DNA from: an uncultured Bacillota bacterium | GTDB lineage: Bacteria > Bacillota_I > Bacilli_A > RF39 > UBA660 | DNA length: 56,502 bases | Assembly: GCA_946541645.1 (NCBI GenBank) | Contig: CAMNJS010000003.1 | Span: 1-56,502, forward strand | Reading direction: 5' to 3' | Shown here: positions 8,977 to 15,951 of the stretch, piece by piece | Layout of the letters: each line of letters begins with the position of its first letter | How positions within the stretch are numbered: position 1 is the stretch's first letter | Notes under the pieces: generated by a model | Seen by the model: the letters and a program-made list of their open reading frames with translations, nothing else | Told to the model about the DNA's origin: nothing | The model's database searches: none | Program-made: the position numbers and the translations under genes

Positions 8977-10434
8977 TTATCTTTTTTCAATTTCTTTTAT
9001 CATAGTACTTCTTGCAATAGTTGGATTAGCTTGTCCCCTAGTTTTTTTCATAATCTGACCAGTAAGCCAGTCGATAACATTATTTCTACCATTTTTATAT
9101 TTTAAAATCACATCAGGGTTTTCATCAAGTACTTCATTAGCAATCTTAATAATTTCCCCTTCATCACTCATTTGTTTCATACCTTTTTCTTTAACAACTT
9201 CTTGTGGAGTTTTACCACTAGTTAAAATATCTTCAAATACTTCTTTAGCTTGTTTAGAAGAAATTTCCTTAGAATTTACTAAATCAATTAAATCCTTAAG
9301 CATTTTAGGAGTAAGTGTTATTTCATCAAATTCAAGCTCAAGCTTATTTAAATTACCAAGTAAATTAGTAGTAACCCAGTTAGAAGCAAGTTTAGGATCA
9401 GCATGTAAATTAATGCATTCATCATAAAAATCTGAAACCTTTTTATCTTTAATTATAATAGTTGCATCATAATCAGTAATTCCATACTCGTTAATATATT
9501 TTTCTTTTCTTTCATAAGGAAGAGTTGGAATAGACTTTTTAATTTCTAAAAGCCACTCTTTTGGAATTTTAAATTTCGGAATATTAGGCTCTACAAAATA
9601 TTTATAATCAATTGCGTCTACTTTTTCACGCATACTTATTGTAGATGAAGACTCCTCATCCCATCTTCTAGTTTCCTGAACTATTTCATCACCCTTACCA
9701 GCATCTAAAAGTTCAGTTTGCCTTTTTATTTCATAATTAATTGCATCTCTAACGCCTCCAAATGAGTTTACATTTTTCATCTCAACCTTAGTTCCCCAAT
9801 TTTTAGGATCACTATCATCTAAAGATGCATCCATTAAAGATACATTAACATCACATCTAACCTGTCCTTTTTTACTATCAGCCTCACTAATACCAGTATA
9901 TTGATAAATACTTCTTATAGCTTCTAAAAAAGCAACAGCCTCATCCGCACTTCTAAAATCAGGCTCAGTAACAAGTTCAAGTAAAGGAACGCCAGCTCTA
10001 TTATAATTAATCCTCGTTCCAGATGGATAATGATCAGAACTAGCAGCATCTTCTTCTAAATGTAAATTATTAATTCTAATCTTTTTCTTTTCACCATTAA
10101 GCTCATAAGTAAACTCTCCAAAACTACCAATAGGAGCTGGTTTAGTTTCCTGCGTAATTTGAAATCCTTTAGGAAGATCTGGATAATAATAATTCTTTCT
10201 TTCAAAATATAAATATTCTGGCTGTGTGCATCCTAAAATCATACTCATCATAAGCCCCATACGAACAGCTTCTTTATTAACTGTAGGAAGAGTACCAGGA
10301 AAAGCCATATCAACTGGCCTTATACTAGCATTAGGATATTCACTATAATCATTTTTAGCAGATGAAAAGGCTTTAGTTTTAGTTTCACTAATCTCACAGT
10401 GCATCTCAAGGCCAATCATAACTTTATATTTCAT
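8977..10434 (-). CDS. gatB: Asp/Glu-tRNA amidotransferase subunit B
   Basis: GatB binds the misacylated tRNA and holds the kinase/amidation site. Family features are clear: the opening KVMIGLEMHCE, FERKNYYYPDLPKG (about 81-94), and the C-terminal YqeY-like tail domain ending in KTRGQANP. The 485-residue length is usual. Its start overlaps the gatA stop by one base (TAATG), which implies translational coupling, and asnS follows 11 bp later. Together with GatA and GatC it converts Glu-tRNA(Gln) to Gln-tRNA(Gln) (and, where it occurs, Asp-tRNA(Asn) to Asn-tRNA(Asn)). Confidence 0.97.
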   Translation of the reverse strand: MKYKVMIGLEMHCEISETKTKAFSSAKNDYSEYPNASIRPVDMAFPGTLPTVNKEAVRMGLMMSMILGCTQPEYLYFERKNYYYPDLPKGFQITQETKPAPIGSFGEFTYELNGEKKKIRINNLHLEEDAASSDHYPSGTRINYNRAGVPLLELVTEPDFRSADEAVAFLEAIRSIYQYTGISEADSKKGQVRCDVNVSLMDASLDDSDPKNWGTKVEMKNVNSFGGVRDAINYEIKRQTELLDAGKGDEIVQETRRWDEESSSTISMREKVDAIDYKYFVEPNIPKFKIPKEWLLEIKKSIPTLPYERKEKYINEYGITDYDATIIIKDKKVSDFYDECINLHADPKLASNWVTTNLLGNLNKLELEFDEITLTPKMLKDLIDLVNSKEISSKQAKEVFEDILTSGKTPQEVVKEKGMKQMSDEGEIIKIANEVLDENPDVILKYKNGRNNVIDWLTGQIMKKTRGQANPTIARSTMIKEIEKR

Positions 10435-11891
10435 TATTTAGCCCCCTTTGCTACTTGTCCTTTATAGTTCATAACACTTTCAAGCGCATAAGCAATATTA
10501 AGAACATTTACATCGTCATAACATTTGCCAGTAATATTAACCCCAACTGGTAAATCATTTATAAATCCATTAGGAATGGTAATTGAAGGAAAACCTCCAA
10601 AATTACCAATCTGTAAATGTTCTTCTAAAATAGCCGTATTTTGATCAAGAATATCCTTAGAACCTTCAAGTTTTTTAGCAGGCCCAGTTCCAACAGGAAG
10701 AATAACTGCATCATATTTTTCATATAATTTGTTCCACGTATCAACAAGTAGTCTTCTAACTCTTTGAGCATTATGGAAATACCTATCTTTGTTTTGAGCT
10801 TGTAATACATATGAACCAATTACAAACCTTCTTTTAATTAAAGGTGAAAAACCTTTAGTCCTATAATTTTTAAGTGATTCATCCCACTTTTCGCCTTCAG
10901 CTCTAGGTCCAAAAATAAATCCAGTTAAATTAGACATATTACTTGTCGCTTCCGCACAAGAAATGACAACATATACTGATGGAAGAGCATTTAAAAGTTT
11001 TTGACTAACACTCTCTTCGGTAACCTCCATGCCAAGCTTCCTGCACTTTTCTATAGTATCCATAAAATTAGCTAAATGCATTTTTAACTCTTCATCAGCA
11101 TTAGGATAATTATTAATATCACATATTTCTTTTATATAACATAGTTTCTTTCCGCCTACATTACCATCAATAGACGAATATAAATTAATATCAGATGAAT
11201 CCCAGCTCGTCATATCATATTTATCTATGCCCTTCATACCATCGACAACTATAGCTGCATCTTTAACACTTCTAGTAAGCGCACCGCAGTGATCAAGCGA
11301 TGACGCAAAAGGAAATAAACCATATCTAGAAATCATTCCATAAGTAGGCTTATAACCTACAATACCACAGTAAGCTGCCGGCTTTCTAATAGAGTCACCT
11401 GTATCAGACCCAGTCGCATAAGGATAAACACCAGAAGCAACTGCCGCTGCAGAACCAGCAGAAGAACCAGCACACATTCTAGTATGATCCCAAGGATTAG
11501 TTACTATCCCAGTATGACAAGTTGTCCCAGTTCCACCCATACCAAACTCATCTAAAGCCGTTTTATTAACAGCGACAGCTCCTTTTTTAGTTAAATTTTC
11601 AATAGCTGTTGCTGTAAAAAATGGAACATAATCTTTTAAAGTATTAGATGATCCCGTAGATAAAATGCCTTTAGTACTATAATTATCTTTAATACCATAA
11701 GGTATGCCAGATAAAAATTCATCAGTAACTGGTGTCTCTTTAGCATCATCTATAATAGTTACAAAGGCATTACACTTATCCTGCACTTCATGTGATTTTT
11801 CTAAAGCTTCTTTTATAAGCTCACTACTTGTAACTTTTCCTTTAACTAAAGCTTCGTGAATTTCCTCAATACTCTTATCCATGTATGCCAT
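10434..11891 (-). CDS. gatA: Asp/Glu-tRNA amidotransferase subunit A (amidase)
   Basis: GatA hydrolyses Gln to supply ammonia. The amidase signature is visible: GIPYGIKDNYSTKG with the catalytic Lys, and the Gly/Ser-rich MCAGSSAGSAAAVASG followed by TGSDTGDSIRKPAAYCG, containing the cis-Ser and nucleophile Ser. The chosen start is ATG at 11891 (MAYMDKS), which follows GGTGG on the minus strand and lies one base after the gatC stop; a longer reading from 11924 would overlap gatC by 32 bp and adds an atypical leader. Translationally coupled to gatB. Length about 485, normal. Confidence 0.96.
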   Translation of the reverse strand: MAYMDKSIEEIHEALVKGKVTSSELIKEALEKSHEVQDKCNAFVTIIDDAKETPVTDEFLSGIPYGIKDNYSTKGILSTGSSNTLKDYVPFFTATAIENLTKKGAVAVNKTALDEFGMGGTGTTCHTGIVTNPWDHTRMCAGSSAGSAAAVASGVYPYATGSDTGDSIRKPAAYCGIVGYKPTYGMISRYGLFPFASSLDHCGALTRSVKDAAIVVDGMKGIDKYDMTSWDSSDINLYSSIDGNVGGKKLCYIKEICDINNYPNADEELKMHLANFMDTIEKCRKLGMEVTEESVSQKLLNALPSVYVVISCAEATSNMSNLTGFIFGPRAEGEKWDESLKNYRTKGFSPLIKRRFVIGSYVLQAQNKDRYFHNAQRVRRLLVDTWNKLYEKYDAVILPVGTGPAKKLEGSKDILDQNTAILEEHLQIGNFGGFPSITIPNGFINDLPVGVNITGKCYDDVNVLNIAYALESVMNYKGQVAKGAK

Positions 11892-11892
11892 T

Positions 11893-12189
11893 TTAGCCCA
11901 CCACCCTTGGTACTTCAATTTCATCGCCAGCTACTCTATCACAATTAGCTAAAAGTTCCTCAACTTTAATAGATTCTTCTGGCTCATCTTCTCTAAGCTC
12001 ATACTCAAAATCATCTAAAGTATGAGTCATTGGAATAACTTTTTCAATATCAGGAATTTCATTGATAATATCTATATTTCTATCAATTATTTCAAATTCA
12101 TCCAAAACCATTTGATTTTCTTCATCAGTTAAACCAATTAATAATTTATCAGCGTAATCATCAACCATTTCTTTAGTAAATTTTTCCAT
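11893..12189 (-). CDS. gatC: Asp/Glu-tRNA amidotransferase subunit C
   Basis: Small stabilising subunit of GatCAB, 98 residues. It begins with KEMVDDYADKLLIGLTDEE, the N-terminal helix of GatC, and has the later P.TH.L.D..ELREDEP block (about 66-84) that wraps round GatA. The ribosome site GGAGG precedes the ATG. It is 34 bp downstream of the last tRNA-Asn gene with no terminator visible between them, so mRNA for gatC is probably released when the tRNA is processed from a common transcript. Confidence 0.93.
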   Translation of the reverse strand: MEKFTKEMVDDYADKLLIGLTDEENQMVLDEFEIIDRNIDIINEIPDIEKVIPMTHTLDDFEYELREDEPEESIKVEELLANCDRVAGDEIEVPRVVG

Positions 12190-12223
12190 TATATTACCTC
12201 CATTTTTATATATAAAAAAAAGA

Positions 12224-12299
12224 TGGCGCCCAATGTAGGACTCGAACCTACGACCTAACGGTTAACAGCCGTGCGCTCTACCGACTGAGCTAATTGGGC
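12224..12299 (-). tRNA. tRNA-Asn(GUU), isodecoder A, copy 1
   Basis: Acceptor GCCCAAT / ATTGGGC, loop CTGTTAA giving anticodon GTT, T loop TTCGAGT, discriminator G and encoded CCA; 76 nt. Nearest of the four tandem tRNA-Asn genes to gatC. Confidence 0.96.
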
Positions 12300-12307
12300 A
12301 AAATAAG

Positions 12308-12383
12308 TGGCGCCTGATGTAGGGCTCGAACCTACGACCTAACGGTTAACAGCCGTGCGCTCTACCGACTGAGCTAATCAGGC
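12308..12383 (-). tRNA. tRNA-Asn(GUU), isodecoder B, copy 1
   Basis: As its neighbour but with acceptor GCCTGAT / ATCAGGC and T loop TTCGAGC. The two acceptor-stem changes are matched on both strands, so pairing is kept. Confidence 0.96.
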
Positions 12384-12393
12384 AAAAATAAAG

Positions 12394-12469
12394 TGGCGCC
12401 CAATGTAGGACTCGAACCTACGACCTAACGGTTAACAGCCGTGCGCTCTACCGACTGAGCTAATTGGGC
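12394..12469 (-). tRNA. tRNA-Asn(GUU), isodecoder A, copy 2
   Basis: Identical to the gene at 12224-12299, exactly 170 bp away; part of a tandem duplication. Confidence 0.96.
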
Positions 12470-12477
12470 AAAATAAG

Positions 12478-12553
12478 TGGCGCCTGATGTAGGGCTCGAA
12501 CCTACGACCTAACGGTTAACAGCCGTGCGCTCTACCGACTGAGCTAATCAGGC
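12478..12553 (-). tRNA. tRNA-Asn(GUU), isodecoder B, copy 2
   Basis: Identical to the gene at 12308-12383, 170 bp away. It is the first tRNA after the T-box terminator. Confidence 0.96.
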
Positions 12554-12560
12554 ATTTAAA

Positions 12561-12820
12561 CAAAAAACAGTTACCATCCCTAAGGACGAATAACTGTAAT
12601 TCGCGGTACCACCTTATTTATCACATCAAGTGATCACTCTATAGTTCCATCTTTAAAGAAACTTATAATATGGTAACGGATTACAGCCGACTTACTTTAC
12701 TAAATTTCAAATAAGTAACTCCGTGGTGTTATTCATATAACTCTTACTACTAGTTCCCACCATCCTAGCTCTCTATAAGTAGTATTTTATATTACTTCTC
12801 CACTTCATAGTCTATATAAG
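12561..12820 (-). promoter_or_regulatory. T-box riboswitch, probably Asn-specific
   Basis: Minus-strand leader with the standard parts: AGTA-box-like GAAGTGGAGAAGTA near the 5' end, a stem I distal segment (GATGGTGGGAACTAG), a candidate specifier loop around GAATAACACC, the T-box core AAGGTGGTACCGCG (12614-12601) and a terminator, stem CAGTTA / TAACTG (12596-12568) followed by TTTTTTG. The competing antiterminator contains the TGG bulge that pairs with the tRNA CCA end. The specifier is best read as AAC (Asn) because the downstream genes are tRNA-Asn and asnS; I could not fold the RNA to prove the register. The 5' boundary is approximate. Uncharged tRNA-Asn should allow read-through into tRNA-Asn x4, gatCAB and asnS. 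Confidence 0.88.
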
Positions 12821-12837
12821 ATAATAATTAACAAAAT

Positions 12838-12913
12838 TGGTGACCTGTACGGGATTTGAACCCATGAATGCGTGCGTGAAAGGCACGTGTGTTAACCGCT
12901 TCACCAACAGGCC
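12838..12913 (-). tRNA. tRNA-Glu(UUC)
   Basis: Acceptor GGCCTGT / ACAGGTC, loop CTTTCAC giving anticodon TTC, T loop TTCAAAT, discriminator A and encoded CCA. It lies directly upstream of the T-box leader on the same strand, with no terminator seen between. Confidence 0.94.
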
Positions 12914-12922
12914 AAAAACAAA

Positions 12923-12999
<77 letters not shown>

Positions 13000-13019
13000 A
13001 AATGACATTTGACTTTTTA

Positions 13020-13048
13020 AGTATACCCTATTTTATGAATTTTGACAA
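13020..13048 (-). promoter_or_regulatory. Sigma-A promoter of the tRNA-Ile/Glu/T-box unit
   Basis: Minus strand TTGTCA (13048-13043), 17-nt spacer, TATACT (13025-13020), about 20 nt before tRNA-Ile. A separate strong promoter just before the T-box was not seen, so transcription may run from here into the T-box. Confidence 0.8.
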
Positions 13049-13151
13049 GCATTTTTTACAAAAAAAATAAATTTAACATTCTTTTTATATATTATAGTCA
13101 CTTTTTATAATAAATATTTGCAATTTACTATTCCTTTTTTTCCATTTTCGT

Positions 13152-13159
13152 GATATACT
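13152..13159 (+). promoter_or_regulatory. -10 element for tRNA-Lys
   Basis: TGATATACT, a TG-extended -10 placed 12 nt before the tRNA. No good -35 is visible, consistent with an extended -10 promoter. Confidence 0.55.
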
Positions 13160-13171
13160 TTATAAGTAGTT

Positions 13172-13247
13172 GACTCCTTAGCTCAGTTGGTAGAGCAACT
13201 GACTCTTAATCAGTGGGTCTAGGGTTCGAATCCCTAAGGGGTCACCA
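13172..13247 (+). tRNA. tRNA-Lys(CUU)
   Basis: Acceptor GACTCCT / AGGGGTC, loop CTCTTAA giving anticodon CTT, T loop TTCGAAT, discriminator A and encoded CCA; 76 nt. Divergent from tRNA-Ile. Confidence 0.95.
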
Positions 13248-13257
13248 GTATACAAAT

Positions 13258-13286
13258 AACGACTTGTAAAATAGTCGTTTTTATAT
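13258..13286 (+). terminator. Terminator of tRNA-Lys
   Basis: Stem AACGACT / AGTCGTT followed by TTTTATA, 10 nt past the tRNA. Confidence 0.75.
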
Positions 13287-13321
13287 TATTCATATATAAA
13301 CGAAAGAAACTTCGTAAAATA

Positions 13322-13406
13322 TTAAAGAAACACTTAATATGCGATGTGGAGTGTTACCCATTTTTGGTATACCTAATTCATTGCTGAGTTAGGTGCTTCT
13401 TTTATT
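13322..13406 (+). other. Possible structured RNA, three successive hairpins
   Basis: No reading frame is seen. Three hairpins follow one another: AACACT / AGTGTT (13329-13355), TACC / GGTA (13355-13369) and ACCTAATTC / GAGTTAGGT with one T-G pair (13371-13394), the last followed by a T-rich stretch like a terminator. The segment could be the end of a small RNA or only chance structure in AT-rich DNA. No convincing promoter was found. Confidence 0.3.
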
Positions 13407-13407
13407 T

Positions 13408-13430
13408 TAGTATTACAAAAAGTAATACTA
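13408..13430. repeat. Perfect 9-bp inverted repeat
   Basis: TAGTATTAC, 5-nt AAAAA loop, GTAATACTA. Could form a hairpin on either strand; no T run directly follows, so it is not a clear terminator. Confidence 0.6.
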
Positions 13431-13440
13431 TAAGTAAAAG

Positions 13441-13470
13441 AAAAAAACTTATTACGAAATCATAATAAGC
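13441..13470 (-). terminator. Terminator after the micro-gene
   Basis: Minus strand: CTTATTA / TAATAAG stem with 8-nt loop, then seven T; 10 nt after the stop of the frameshifted micro-gene. Confidence 0.65.
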
Positions 13471-13478
13471 TTTTCTTT

Positions 13479-13614
13479 TTACATAAGTTCAAATTCTATA
13501 CCAATAAATTCATAATCCTTAACATTATCTTTTCCAAATATATCATTAAATTTTATTACCGCTTTTCATAGCTTCATAAACATCATCATATATTATATAC
13601 TTAAAATTTTTCAT
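13479..13614 (-). pseudogene. Frameshifted micro-gene of about 44 codons, unknown
   Basis: ATG at 13614 has a good ribosome site (TTTGGAG). The first 18 codons read MKNFKYIIYDDVYEAMKS, then the frame stops after four more codons. If one base near 13559-13561 is skipped, reading continues as VIKFNDIFGKDNVKDYEFIG and six more residues to a TAA at 13479, just before a terminator. The joined peptide has normal, charged composition, so a single-base insertion (decay or assembly error) is the simplest explanation. No family was recognised. A terminator separates it from the gene upstream. Confidence 0.5.
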
Positions 13615-13625
13615 ACATACTCCAA

Positions 13626-13650
13626 ATAAAAAGCTAACAAAAGTTAGCTT
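13626..13650 (-). terminator. Terminator of the 90-residue unknown gene
   Basis: Minus strand: AAGCTAAC / GTTAGCTT stem with 4-nt loop, then TTTATT. Confidence 0.75.
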
Positions 13651-13921
13651 ACCTAGTTACACTAATTCCACTTTGGTTAGTCTTCACTATTTTTTGATAA
13701 AAATCACGTTCTAAAGCTTTAAATTTTTCAGTATCATAACTAACATTATATTCTTCCAAATCAGGAAGTAATTTTTCGCCAAATATATAATTATATTCCT
13801 CGACACTAGGATACATTTGACTAACCATATACTGCATCTCCGGTAGTAAAGAGCTATGCCCTTCAGCACCTTGTTTCTTAACGTAATTTTCGTTTGCTTT
13901 ATCTAAGAGTTCCATCGCCAT
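13649..13921 (-). CDS. Small hypothetical protein, 90 residues
   Basis: I do not recognise this family. The start is set at ATG 13921 (MAMELLDKANENY), which follows GCGGAGG with 9-nt spacing and comes one base after the stop of the gene upstream; a longer frame from 13942 would overlap that gene. The protein is soluble, mostly helical in character, Tyr- and Glu-rich, with no signal peptide, membrane helix or Cys. Tight coupling to the degenerate metallopeptidase-like gene suggests that the two products act together, perhaps as partners, but no function can be assigned. Confidence 0.6.
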   Translation of the reverse strand: MAMELLDKANENYVKKQGAEGHSSLLPEMQYMVSQMYPSVEEYNYIFGEKLLPDLEEYNVSYDTEKFKALERDFYQKIVKTNQSGISVTR

Positions 13922-13922
13922 A

Positions 13923-14456
13923 CTACTTTGCCTCCGCTTCAATCATCGCTTTTAATACTTTTTCAGAATCATTTCCAAAATAAGCCTCATACAAAACATC
14001 TTCTCCAATTGCCTTACTAATTAAATTAACTATAACCATTTCATCAGTAAAGAAATTGTTTTCCACATCACCTACTAAATTATTAGTAAGTATTTCTGTA
14101 TAACCTTCATTCAAAGCAACTAGCGTCCCCTCTGAATTATTAAAACCATAATAATTATCTTTAGCAGTAATTATCCCAAGAAGTGCATGCATAAGCCAAT
14201 GCTTAGCATCACATTCTTCAAATCTAGGAGCATTAATAACAATCTCATTATTAAATGGTTTGTATTCACATGGAAGCTTAGCCAAATACATACTTTCCCT
14301 TTTTATTTTTAAGGTTTTAAGTCTATCCTTCAAAGTCTCTAAACTAACGTCCTTAAACGTACCATTAAAAATCATTATTAATTCCAAAAGGTTTTCTTTA
14401 ACACCATCCGTAATACTTTGATTACCGTCAAGTATGACTTTGATTTCTTCAAGCAT
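13923..14456 (-). CDS. Unknown protein resembling a metallopeptidase with a lost catalytic Glu
   Basis: No signal peptide or membrane helix. Counted from a GTG at 14468, residues 90-94 read HWLMH and residues 118-126 read ALNEGYTEI. In zinc peptidases the first would be HExxH and the second supplies a third ligand (NEGYTE). Here the general base Glu is Trp, so if the relation is right this is an inactive relative. The start ATG at 14456 is preferred because AGGTG precedes it with 8-nt spacing; the GTG at 14468 lies inside that ribosome site. TATAAT at 14484-14479 on the minus strand may be its -10. It is coupled to the small gene downstream. Confidence 0.5.
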   Translation of the reverse strand: MLEEIKVILDGNQSITDGVKENLLELIMIFNGTFKDVSLETLKDRLKTLKIKRESMYLAKLPCEYKPFNNEIVINAPRFEECDAKHWLMHALLGIITAKDNYYGFNNSEGTLVALNEGYTEILTNNLVGDVENNFFTDEMVIVNLISKAIGEDVLYEAYFGNDSEKVLKAMIEAEAK

Positions 14457-14583
14457 AATCTTAATCACCTAAAAAGATTATAGCACAACAACTACCTTTT
14501 GTATACGATTTTATCGATTTTTTTTGACATTTATTAGACACTTTCGTTTACTATATATTTACTTTACCCTTAAAAATCAAAGC

Positions 14584-14610
14584 TTTTTCCACAACACAAA
14601 TGTGGAAAAA
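14584..14610. repeat. 10-bp inverted repeat containing DnaA-box-like arms
   Basis: TTTTTCCACA, 7-nt spacer, TGTGGAAAAA. Each arm contains TTTTCCACA, one base from the DnaA box TTATCCACA, in inverted order. It lies in the 277-bp region between two divergent transcription units; nothing else coding is seen there. Confidence 0.5.
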
Positions 14611-14733
14611 TAATTTCGTTTTTTAAAGAATAATTTTTTGAAAACATTCATACCAATAACTTTTTTAAACAATAAATTCCTTATTTAATTTACTTATAAC
14701 CATATATTTGATAAAATATTATTGGTGATTTAA

Positions 14734-15951
14734 ATGAAAAAATTTTTGCCAGTAATACTAGGCACCGATGCCAACGCATATGGACTTGCAAGATCATTCC
14801 ACGAAAAATACGGTATTAAATCATTAGCAGTCGGCAAAGCCCAACTAATTGAAACCAAAAATAGTAAAATTATTGACGTCATTATTTGCAAAAATCTCTC
14901 AGAAGAAAATACTTTTAAAGAAGTAATGACTAATATTGGAAAAGAATATAAAAACAAATACAAAAAATTAATACTATTATCGTGTGCCGAATGGTACACA
15001 AATCTAATTGTCAATAATAAAGATTTACTAGAAAAATATTTTATTGTACCTTTTTCAAACAAAGAACTTAAAGATAAATTAGAAAACAAAGAATCTTTCT
15101 ATCAAATTTGTGAAAAATATAATTTAGATTATCCCAAAACATACATAGTGACATACAAAAATTATAAAAATATAAATTTACCATTTTCCTTCCCCGTAGC
15201 CGTAAAGCCAGCAAGCAGTACTGAGTATTCTAAAGTAGACTTTAAAGGAAAAGAAAAAAGCTATAAAGCTAAAAATCAAGAAGAGCTAGAAAAAATAATA
15301 ACTAACATATATAGTTCTAATTATCGTTCAAACATTATTGTTCAAGACTTTATTCCAGGAAATGATGATACCATGTGGGTTATGAACTGTTACTCGAATA
15401 AAAACGGAAAAGTTAAAATGATGTGTTTAGGCCACTGCATATTAGAAGAACACACACCTTATGGTATAGGAAATTATAAAGCTCTAATATCAGACGGAAA
15501 CGAAAAACTATACAAACAAATTAAAAAATTTTTAGAAGATATAAAATATGTCGGATATTCAAACTTTGATTTTAAATATGACTATAGAGATAATAAATTT
15601 AAATTATTTGAAATAAACATACGCCAAGGAAGAAGCAGTTTTTTTACAACTGCCGCCGGATGTAATCTTGCAAAATACGTTGTTGAAGACTATATCTTAA
15701 ATGAAGAAAAAGAAACTGTATATAACTATAACAAATATTTATGGTTATATACTCCTAAAAATCTATTAAAAAAATATGTATATAACAAAGATGCATTAAA
15801 TGAAGCATTAAAATTAATTAAAGAAAAAAAATATACGTATACCCTAAAATATTCTAAAGATTTTAGCCTATACAGATGGTTTTGGGCGAACAGAATATAT
15901 ATGAAAGATTATAAACTATTTAAATTATACCCACCAAAGGACAGTGATTAA
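14734..15951 (+). CDS. ATP-grasp ligase, probable D-aspartate ligase for peptidoglycan
   Basis: Predicted to join D-Asp through its beta-carboxyl to the Lys side chain of the peptidoglycan stem precursor in the cytosol. ATP-grasp features are present: an N-terminal alpha/beta domain opening PVILGTDANAYGLARSF (like the start of enterococcal and lactococcal D-Asp ligases), the ATP-binding Lys segment FPVAVKPASS (about 153-162), VQDFIPG (about 203-209) and the metal-binding FEINIRQGRSS (about 290-300). Length is 405, against about 430-440 in the known enzymes. RBS GGTGA precedes the ATG. The next gene is an aspartate racemase and the third an AsnH-like amidotransferase, which strongly supports this substrate over other carboxylate-amine ligase roles. 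Confidence 0.75.
   Translation: MKKFLPVILGTDANAYGLARSFHEKYGIKSLAVGKAQLIETKNSKIIDVIICKNLSEENTFKEVMTNIGKEYKNKYKKLILLSCAEWYTNLIVNNKDLLEKYFIVPFSNKELKDKLENKESFYQICEKYNLDYPKTYIVTYKNYKNINLPFSFPVAVKPASSTEYSKVDFKGKEKSYKAKNQEELEKIITNIYSSNYRSNIIVQDFIPGNDDTMWVMNCYSNKNGKVKMMCLGHCILEEHTPYGIGNYKALISDGNEKLYKQIKKFLEDIKYVGYSNFDFKYDYRDNKFKLFEINIRQGRSSFFTTAAGCNLAKYVVEDYILNEEKETVYNYNKYLWLYTPKNLLKKYVYNKDALNEALKLIKEKKYTYTLKYSKDFSLYRWFWANRIYMKDYKLFKLYPPKDSD

Larger units (their letters stand above)
12224..12554 (-). repeat. 170-bp tandem duplication of a tRNA-Asn pair
   Basis: The A-B isodecoder pair with its spacer is present twice with a period of 170 bp. The two copies are identical over about 160 bp, including the AAATAAG spacer, which suggests a recent duplication or ongoing gene conversion. 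Confidence 0.9.

Noticed and set aside
13322-13406. Possible tracrRNA for a CRISPR-Cas9 system
   Set aside because: The hairpin series looked suggestive, but there is no repeat array, anti-repeat or cas gene in the window.
14584-14610. Chromosome origin
   Set aside because: Only two non-consensus DnaA-like boxes and no dnaA, dnaN or AT-rich unwinding region with box clusters; neighbouring genes are not origin genes.
14730-15089. 119-codon minus-strand frame opposite the D-Asp ligase
   Set aside because: Shadow of a well-supported gene; no start signal.
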